64,000 nucleotides of DNA from Brachypodium distachyon (taxonomy: Eukaryota; Streptophyta; Magnoliopsida; Poales; Poaceae). Made by a program: the position numbers and the translations under genes. The DNA is taken from NCBI RefSeq assembly GCF_000005505.3, contig NC_016131.3, forward strand, positions 61,613,355-61,677,354, written 5' to 3'. A model generated the notes under the pieces. It had not been told where the DNA came from and made no database searches. It saw nothing but the letters and a program-made list of their open reading frames with translations. This document shows positions 57,085 through 64,000 of this stretch, in pieces (position 1 is the first letter of the stretch; the number at the start of each line of letters is the position of its first letter).

Positions 57085-60000
57085 ATGGCGTCCCTCTCCC
57101 CATCCCTCCACCTCCCCTGGTACGCCTCCTCCACATTCCGCTTCCTTCCTTTGAGTAATACCTAACCGCCGCCTTCAGTTCAGGCACGACCCTATCTTTC
57201 TCTTCGTGTTCCTCTCCAATTTCTTTCCTTCTGTTCAAATGCACCTACGGAGCGCCGTGGTTCCAGTTCCACCCCCCGTAGGCCAATGATTGCGCCCGAG
57301 GCGGCCGGCCTTGGATGGATATTCCGAGCTTCTTTGCTCCGGTGAACCGGCATTCGTTGTAGGCTGCTTGTAGTTTAGCCGAAGAAAAAGGACAGCGTCT
57401 GGTGCCGCCCAAAGTTCTTGATCCGGATGCACTTAAAGAAAAGTTTAGGAGTGTGCCAATATGCTTTCTAGTCGTCTAGATTTGTTGGAGTATTTCAATT
57501 AGTGTAATATAACTACTAAGTTCTGTCTTCGTGTAGTTCCTGACAGTTAGGAATCGAGGCCGTAATTGTGGCGTCTTGCTCATTGTGTTACTAGGATTGT
57601 GTCGATCTGGGGGATAGGAGCAGTGCCCTGCATTCAGAAATGTTAGACTTGCATGAAGGCGTAGGAGAACTGTCTTATCAGTTTGTTCAGTGTGCCAAGG
57701 CCTTGGATATAATAGTAACTTATTTTGATTTGGTGAGTAAGTTGGTAATCTGCATCTATTTATTGTCCCTTGGCATGATGGCATCCCAAACCTATCATTC
57801 ACAAAAACGAGGTGGTGATAATGAATCATGGCGATATTCCTCTTAGGATCGTTCTGCGAGAACCTCAGTACCATGTATATAGATATCGATATCTCTGATT
57901 CTTGGGTTAAATCAGTTTCGGAGTGCTTTCTATTGTATGTTTTGCTTGTCAAAAGCCTTGATCGAAATAGTACATTCTCCTCTAGATTTCAAGTTTGACC
58001 AGAACTGAAGTAACTCCATTTTTGAATGGCTTCTTTTGTTGATATTACTGAGCAAGGAAAGCGGATTGGTGCACGAATGGTTCAGGGTGAAGATGTGTTT
58101 AGCTACCAACTTTGGGATTTTGTAGCTTCTATGCTTGATCTTTGGATCCAATCTTTCTTGTTAGTAAACATAATTGTGTTGTTTTCTAGAAAAAAAATAG
58201 TTGTGCTGAGCATTCATTATTTATATGTATTTTGGTTTACTAATGTGTGACATTCGAAACAAAGTGTTCGTGTTTTTAATATAAAGGCTCAAGGCTTACA
58301 TTGAAAATAACTTGTGTGTTTTTTAACATAAAGTCTTAAGGCTTACATTTTTCCTTGCAGTATGTTTTTGACGGAATTCTCTACAATATCAATCAAAACT
58401 TTTATTGATTCTTTCTTTGTGTTAAATAAATCAGCAATTCAAGAACAGGCTTCCTTGGGAAGTCGCAAGGAATTCGTCTTCGTGTTATCCCTGCTGGCAG
58501 AGTTGGTTTTGTTAGAAAAACTGTGGAATGCAAGGAATCTAGAATCGGGAAGAAGCCTATTGAAGTTCCATCAAATGTTACTCTGACATTAGAGCAGCAG
58601 TTTGTCAAAGCTAAGGGTCCACTCGGGGAATTGTCATTAAACTATCCCAATGAAGTGAAAGTTGTGAAAGAAGAATCTGGCAAACTAAGAGTATTCAAGA
58701 CTGTGGAAACCAAAAGGGCGAATCAGATGCATGGCCTTTTCAGGTAAAACTGAAAATAGAAACTACAAAATGAGTTTGTCTATTTAAATTTTGTTGCATC
58801 ACTGCTATTACGTGTTTTGCTATTTCATTGTTTTTGTTCCACAATGTTTTCTTGCATGCCTAGAGTTCGGTAGACTTGTCATACCTGCTCCTGTCACAAT
58901 TCATATGTACTCCCTCCGACCCATATTAAGTGACTTTCTATTACATGTATCTAGACGTTTTTTAGGCATAGATACATCCATATTTGGACAAATTTGAGTC
59001 ACTTAATATGGGACCGAGGGAGTATGAGCCACCCCATCCTGCAGTCAAAAGCAGTAGTATGGAAATATGGAAAAATTCCCCTCAGGCACATTAGTCACAG
59101 GAGTATTTGATTGTGATACCATTAGTGTCTGAAACTCCGGCCCATATTAAGTGCCGAAATATTACATGTATCTAGACGTATTTTAGTATATAGATACGTC
59201 CATGACAAATTTGAGTCACTTAATATGGGACGGAGGGAGTAAGTTTTATCACATTATGCTATTTTAATTTAAGAATAGAAAGCACAGCCCTATACTCCTA
59301 CTAGCTACTACAAGGATCTAGATTCCAGAGAGCAATGTTTAACATCTTGCTTTTATCAAACATCCTGTCTTCGAACTACCAATATAGGTGGTGGTGATCT
59401 TGCTTTGTTCAACCCTAAGCTTCTCAATGTGCAGGGAAGAAACTGACAAAGTTCTTGTAGCATGTCTGTGAAAGATTTGATAAAAGTACTTCTTGCATTT
59501 ATCATCCAGTCCTCTGTTTAAAAAAAGGCCAGTCTATTCATACCAAGGCAATATCTGGCATGGGTTATGTCATTGCTTCTTTCCTGGAATTCTGAAACTG
59601 TAACTGAATGCATGAAAAGGAAAGACATATTTGTTTGCATGTTAACAGATTCATCAACTATCTGATATGCAATAAACATCCTTTTATGCTAAAGCCAACC
59701 CTTTCCTTTTTCTCTCACCATTATCTAAATTTGGTACTAACTAGTACTTGGTTAGACTGATGACCTTAATCATAACAGCATAAGGTTCTTCTGCAGACGA
59801 TGTTTCTACATTTGCTAAATATTGCTTGGTTAGATTAGAGCATCATCTTATGAACTTACGATCATGTCACACCTTTTTGTACACTTGTTCCTCTAAAAAC
59901 ATGGGTGCAAATTTTCAATGCAGAACTCTGACAGATAACATCATCGTGGGGGTGTCTAAAGGATTCGATAAAAGGCTTCAGTTAGTCGGTGTTGGATATC

Positions 60001-60260
60001 GTGCGACAGTGGAGGGCAAAGATCTCGTGATGAACCTGGGATTCTCACACCCTGTCCGGATGGCCGTTCCAGAAGGGCTGCAAGTTAAGGTGGAGGAGAA
60101 CACCAGGATCATCGTGAGTGGCTACGACAAAAGCGAAATTGGTCAGTTTGCTGCCACCATAAAGAAGTGGAGGCCTCCGGAGCCATACAAGGGGAAGGGT
60201 ATCCGGTACCAAGACGAGATTGTCAGGAGGAAGGAGGGGAAAGCTGGGAAGAAGAAATAG
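57085..60260 (+). CDS. RPL6: 50S ribosomal protein L6, chloroplastic
   Basis: A nuclear-encoded uL6 component of the plastid large ribosomal subunit, bound near the GTPase-associated centre. Three exons join in phase to 226 aa: 57085-57119 (MASLSPSLHLP + TG), 58435-58743 and 59924-60260. The first exon's phase fits exon 2 exactly (TG+C). Residues 1 to about 45 are a Ser/Arg-rich plastid transit peptide (NSRTGFLGKSQGIRLRVIPA). The mature part starts near VECKESRIGKKPIEVPSNVT. Domain repeats include KAKGPLGELSLNYPNEVKVV, RANQMHGLFRTLTDNIIVGV, and the diagnostic VGVGYRATVEGK and SGYDKSEIGQFAATIKKWRP. The tail KGIRYQDEIVRRKEGKAGKK is family-typical. Introns are 1.3 and 1.2 kb; intron 2 holds two Stowaway elements. 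All hallmarks are intact. Confidence 0.95.
58910..59022. mobile_element. Stowaway MITE in RPL6 intron 2, copy 1
   Basis: CTCCCTCCGACCCATATTAA and TTAATATGGGACCGAGGGAG are inverted, with TA at 58908-58909 and 59023-59024. Confidence 0.88.
59132..59239. mobile_element. Stowaway MITE in RPL6 intron 2, copy 2
   Basis: It has a worn left end (ACTCCGGCCCATATTAAG) and an intact right end (CTTAATATGGGACGGAGGGA). The inner words are the same as in copy 1. Confidence 0.78.
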
Positions 60261-61858
60261 ATGGATGTTGCTTTCCTTTGCAGGTCTCATAATTTCTCTT
60301 TTTCCCTCTGTAATCCATCATCTTTTGAGTACTAAAACCCTACTTACGAATGAGGACTGCTACGCTTACCATCTTTTCGTACAATTTTGTTACAACGTGT
60401 GTATATTCTGTGAAGCAGCTGGCAATGCATAAGGGCTTAAGATTTGGTTTGGTTTTCCGCTTACGAATATCATGTTCCTTAGCCATTTCAGAGTTTGTAG
60501 AGAAACAACGTTACAGTTATCAGAGTTTGTAGAGCACAATGTTACGGTTTCAGAGTTTGTAGAGCACAATGTTACGGAGTACAGTTTTCAGTCACCTCGA
60601 TGTCTACACGGAGACGGGCAACCACAAACAGGCATGGAGTCAGAAAATCAGCATGAAGGGGTATGAGAAAAATCAAAGCTGCAAAAACGAACCGCATAAA
60701 AGATACTCGCTTCGATCCATAATAAATGTCAGGATATAATCTTGATATCCAATATATAATATATATAGGTAGCATAGCAAATAGAGTCAGTTCTAAATAA
60801 TAAAAATATAACTGCAATTGAAGAACCAAATCAATTTTCTAATCTGAACAGTTCGGCGGTTTGTTTGTTCTAATTAATTTTCTAATCTGAACACAATCAA
60901 TTGAAGAACCAAATCAATATAGAAGTTTAAGTAGATTAACTTGACTGCCTTCTATGGTGCTGCCTGCTTGATTAATCAGCAGCGCTTCTTTCTTGTTCGA
61001 CAGGTTCTGATTTTGATCTGGAAGAGAATTGGAAGCGCCGCTGGTTTGGGACGTTTGATCTGGAAGAGAATTATTTTTTGAGAGAGTGAATTGGGAGCGT
61101 CGCTGGCTCGGGATAGCGAAGAGCGAACGCGAGCGCATGGATCGAATGGATCAGGAACGTGGTCAATGCCAATTGGGTTTCTTCTCTCTGTTGGGCCGTT
61201 GCACAAATATGCAGTCCCAGATGGGCTGGTGGGCGAAATTACAGGTCCAACTACCTTTTTAATCCAATGACTAATTGCTCTTACGTAACAAGGAGATCGT
61301 CAAAGGCTGCGGCTAGGGTTCCTCGATCTCGTCCGCGGGTGCCGCCGCCGGTCCGTCTGCCGATTGCTTCTCTATATTCAGAGGTGCAGCCAGTCCCAGC
61401 CGCTCGCTAAGCGGAAGGATCTCTTGTTTTTTTTTTAGGTTTTTCGGTGCCGATACATAACTCTCTTCGGTTTAGAAGACCATCCATTCAGGTTCTACAT
61501 TTGTTTGAATAAAATGTTTCGCCAATTGCATGCGTCTAATAAAAAAAAAATTCTTATTCGTTTTTTTCTATCTTCCCATTCATCTTCACTATAGCCTCGT
61601 CTTCTAATTCCTTCCAATCGACCAACAGATTTTTTATAATAATTTACAAATCCAAATCTGCTATTTGTCCGAAGGTGAGACGGCGGTTGCATCTTGCACC
61701 CAGAATAAGGTCTTCCTTGCCCTGGTGTGCCTAGCTACGACGGAGGATGCGTAAAGCTGTGTGACCAGCTTTCATATTTGGTTACGTGGTTTCAAGTCTG
61801 ACTCCTCCGGTTTTTGGTTCTCATTGCCATAAAGAATGGTTGCTGCACTGCTTTTTTG
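60261..61858. other. RPL6 3' region and intergenic sequence
   Basis: A triple direct repeat lies at 60487-60580. Around 61000-61110 GATCTGGAAGAGAATT occurs twice and GGAAGC(G)CCGCTGG-like words twice. A short GC-rich open frame at 61.2-61.4 kb has no recognisable domain. A worn Stowaway-like start lies near 60700. Confidence 0.45.
60487..60580 (+). repeat. Three tandem copies of a 30-32 bp unit downstream of RPL6
   Basis: CAGAGTTTGTAGAG starts each unit. The units end ACGTTACAGTTAT, AATGTTACGGTTT and AATGTTACGGAGT. They start near 60487, 60519 and 60549. Confidence 0.75.
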
Positions 61859-61869
61859 AGTCGCACGAT

Positions 61870-62137
61870 GACTACCCCACCGTCTACTACCACAAGTCGA
61901 TGATTGAGTGGCATGGACGATGGCCCTCGTTCGGCTCATTTTAGTACTCTCCTCTGATCCTAAATTATTGACTCAAATTTGTCCAAATATGGATATATTT
62001 ATTTGTAAAAAGCGTCTAGATACATGTAATACTTCGACAACAATTTAAAATCGGGGAGAGTACCATGTACTACCACAAGTTCCCGTCTCTGATGATTGAG
62101 TGGCACGGACGGTGGCCCTCGTTCGGCTCGTTTTAGG
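61870..62137 (+). pseudogene. Duplicated short coding relic around a Stowaway element
   Basis: SHDDYPTVYYHKSMIEWHGR then WPSFGSF-stop is readable at about 61862-61944. A second version, TMYYHKFPSLMIEWHGRWPS FGSF-stop, follows at about 62064-62137. Between them sits a Stowaway element. Both end at the same stop codon, so the tail of some gene was duplicated, or two gene tails lie in tandem. I do not recognise the protein. Confidence 0.4.
61947..62060. mobile_element. Stowaway MITE between the duplicated relics
   Basis: CTCTCCTCTGATCCTAAATT and AATTTAAAATCGGGGAGAG are imperfectly inverted, with TA at 61945-61946 and 62061-62062. The inner words CAAATTTGTCCAAATATGGA and GTCTAGATACATGTAATA are those of the other copies. 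Confidence 0.75.
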
Positions 62138-63113
62138 GCTTGTTGCCGTCTCTCGGTGGTCAAAACATTTATTTGTGATTTTTTATTACTTATTTATTTG
62201 TAATTTTTGTTACTTTTTAGCGCTCCTTGTATTGCTGTCTGCTTGAGGATCGAGATTGTGCGTCGATTACTTGAGGTTGCGTGTCGAGTATAATACGCTG
62301 GTCATCTTTGCGTGGTTCCTAATCCCCATGGGCCTCCTTCTCACCCTCTGCATCGGCCGCGAGGGCAGGCCGCGACGAGCTCGGCCGGAGCGCCGAAAGC
62401 GCGCCAGGGTGTGTTTGGTTGCTACCTGGGTAGCTTGTGTCTGGCCTGATGCATGCCTGAAACGAGCCCGGCCTGATGCATGCCTGAAACGAGCCCCGCG
62501 GCGCTTGCAAGGCGCTCGACGGAAGTGGTTTCATAATTCTTGTGTTAAATTTGTTTAAAAATGAATCTTAAATTTAAATTTGTTTAAAAATAAATGTATC
62601 TATTTTCAAAAAATGTGTAGAGACATGTAATATTTTGACAAGAATTATGAAACTCTATTCCTATTTTGACAAGAATTATGAAACTCTATCCAAAAAACGT
62701 TCTGATACATGTAATATTATGTAATATTTTGACAAAAAAATAAGAAACTCTAGTCCTAAAACTCTAGTCTAAAAAGCGTCTAGAACTCTAGTCTAAAAAA
62801 CGTCTAGATTTGACAAGAATTATGTATTTGCTATGTTCAATTGTGATGAACATCCGTTGTATATGCTCGATGTGAAGACGGAGGAAGGAAACAAATGAAC
62901 TACAGGAGTGCAAAATTACTGGAGAAGAGCAAGTTTTCATACAAACAAACGTACACTTTATTCCTACACATAACTCCCTACGGAGTACGGAGACACTTAG
63001 GTATGTACATACAACGACACAGACTCGACACATAACCACTGCTGTAAAAAACACACAGCCAGACACACTTCGCGTGTACGTATCATCAGTCCACTACGTA
63101 CGTAGTACACTAG
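62138..63113. other. Spacer with scrambled Stowaway pieces
   Basis: Between about 62530 and 62825 the words GACAAGAATTATGAAACTCT, AAAAACGTCTAGA and ATACATGTAATATT recur several times in jumbled order, apparently from repeated rearrangement of one or two MITE copies. The last 100 bp should be the 3' UTR of the SMP gene. A duplicated 25-bp piece (GCCTGATGCATGCCTGAAACGAGCC) lies at about 62442-62496. Confidence 0.5.
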
Positions 63114-63836
63114 CTAGCGCATTCTCGCCTGATTCATCTCAGCAGCCGCGGCCACCGCGTCAGCGACGCCCTTCCCCTGTCCCCCAGCAGCTCCAGCGCC
63201 TCCGCTCTTGCTAGCAGCGTTCCGCTCCGCCGCAGCCGCCACCTTCGCGGCGTCCTCTCTCGTGGCCACCTTATCCGCCGCCAAGGCCGGCCCACGGCCC
63301 ACCAAATCCCCACCAACGACATCCTTCAGCGGCACCTTCTTCTCCCGGCCGCCTTCCCGCTCCAAGTTCTCCTGCGCGGCCTTCTGCGCCGCGGCAGCCA
63401 CGCCGCCTGGCACGTTGTGGCCGAGCCCCGTGGCGCGCGCCTCGGCCGCCTGCACCGCCGCCGCGTCCGCCAGGTCCACGGGCTCGTCCCCCGCAGAGGT
63501 GTCCGCGGCCGCCCGCAGCGCCTCGCCGATGGTCACCGCCGAGTCGTCCCCGGCGCCGGGCACCGGCACCGTGAACTGCGCCATCACCTGGCCGCCGGCT
63601 GTGGCCGTGACGATGCGGCGCCCGGTGTGGTTGTCCTCGGTCTCCGTCACGCGGAGGCCGCCGTCGTCTGGGCGCGGCGGCTGCTGCTGCTGCTGGTCGT
63701 GTCGGGCGCTGGCGGCGAGGAACACGTCGCGCTGGCGGCGGGCCTCGGGGTTGGCGGCCGTGGGCGGGTACACGTCGCCTGGGCGCAGCGGCTGGGCCTG
63801 CCCGCCGCCGTGGTGATGCTCGTCGAAGCCGCTCAT
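63114..63836 (-). CDS. Seed maturation protein (SMP-type LEA, D-34 group)
   Basis: An intronless gene of 240 aa. LEA proteins of the SMP family accumulate in maturing seeds and protect cells during drying; they are hydrophilic and largely unfolded. The N-terminus has LRPGDVYPPTAANPEARRQR and a poly-Gln run. The first SMP-type segment carries GGLRVTETEDNHTGRRIVTA and VMAQFTV. The core motif is VTIGEALRAAADTSAGDEPV DLADAAAVQAAEARATG (about 101-137), followed by NVPGGVAAAAQKAAQEN. The last segment is VPLKDVVGGDLVGRGPALAA then DKVATREDAAKVAAAAERNA. Ala and Gly are dominant. The start ATG at 63836 gives the family's usual MS- start. RY elements (CATGCATG) about 150 bp upstream fit seed-specific control. 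Confidence 0.9.
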   Translation of the reverse strand: MSGFDEHHHGGGQAQPLRPGDVYPPTAANPEARRQRDVFLAASARHDQQQQQPPRPDDGGLRVTETEDNHTGRRIVTATAGGQVMAQFTVPVPGAGDDSAVTIGEALRAAADTSAGDEPVDLADAAAVQAAEARATGLGHNVPGGVAAAAQKAAQENLEREGGREKKVPLKDVVGGDLVGRGPALAADKVATREDAAKVAAAAERNAASKSGGAGAAGGQGKGVADAVAAAAEMNQARMR

Positions 63837-63982
63837 GGTTGTAGCTTAATTAATTAAGGTGGGGTTGTATGCTATAGAGAGAGCTCCGATCGAGTGTTGG
63901 ATGCAGCGGCCGGATAAGAGCGGGTGTGGTATAAGTATGCGGCGCGGGAGGCGGCGGAGCGGTGGGATTTGACACCTAGCTG

Positions 63983-63990
63983 CATGCATG
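63983..63990. promoter_or_regulatory. RY repeat (CATGCATG) upstream of the SMP gene
   Basis: TGCATGCATGC contains the RY core CATGCA on both strands, the binding site of B3 seed regulators (ABI3/VP1, FUS3, LEC2). It lies about 150 bp upstream of the SMP start codon. Confidence 0.55.
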
Positions 63991-64000
63991 CGCTGCTGTG

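Noticed and set aside
57240..57430. Extra coding exon in RPL6 intron 1
   Set aside because: The phase of exon 1 (TG) fits exon 2 (C) exactly and the transit peptide is complete without it.
63208..63857. Two long plus-strand open frames opposite the SMP gene
   Set aside because: Shadows of a GC-rich, Ala-rich coding region; the minus strand carries the SMP motifs.

Overview
The window is nuclear DNA of a grass, most likely a Pooideae (wheat/oat/Brachypodium-type) genome. The genes are split by GT-AG introns and the proteins look like rice and other cereal orthologues. There are many Stowaway miniature elements with CTCCCTCCG ends, a solo LTR with the ends of the BARE/Angela (Copia) family, and a piece of plastid trnL-trnF. 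It is not bacterial: there are no operons and no ribosome binding sites.

Layout. 1-7.0 kb: repeats, then a 6.1-kb Mutator-like element (859-6958, perfect 9-bp target duplication) with a nested solo Copia LTR (3508-5181, perfect 5-bp duplication). 7.0-11.4 kb: a short first-exon relic, a plastid insertion with trnL 3' exon and trnF, a hAT-like MITE and an unrecognised broken gene. 12.4-14.2 kb: an F-box/LRR/FBD gene (minus). 15.6-23.5 kb: an old LTR retrotransposon with a decayed gag on the minus strand, a decayed antisense extra gene on the plus strand, and no pol. 23.6-23.9 kb: a receptor-kinase relic. 25.4-29.4 kb: FIS1 (plus). 29.9-30.8 kb: an annexin lacking its middle exons (minus). 36.3-37.4 kb: an annexin D4-like gene (plus). 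37.6-38.9 kb: a relic of the last DGS1 exon and a Pack-MULE-like element. 40.2-48.0 kb: DGS1/NCA2-type gene, 14 exons (minus). 50-53.5 kb: SINAT-type RING E3 ligase (plus). 55.0-55.6 kb: glutaredoxin-like Cys-rich protein (minus). 57.1-60.3 kb: plastid ribosomal protein L6 (plus). 63.1-63.8 kb: seed maturation (SMP-type LEA) protein (minus).

The intact genes are ordinary single-copy housekeeping or regulatory genes and do not form one pathway. Two concern mitochondrial membranes (FIS1, DGS1), one plastid translation (RPL6), and two protein turnover (F-box, SINAT). Exon joins were checked by phase: FIS1 gives 169 aa, DGS1 600 aa, SINAT 301 aa, RPL6 226 aa, the annexin 319 aa and the F-box protein 497 aa, all without internal stops.

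I found no convincing evidence of a wholly new system. The most interesting parts are the pol-less retrotransposon with a separately promoted antisense gene, two Mutator-like elements with exact 9-bp duplications (one carrying a gene-like cargo), and the gene relics (annexin exon loss, DGS1 last-exon copy).
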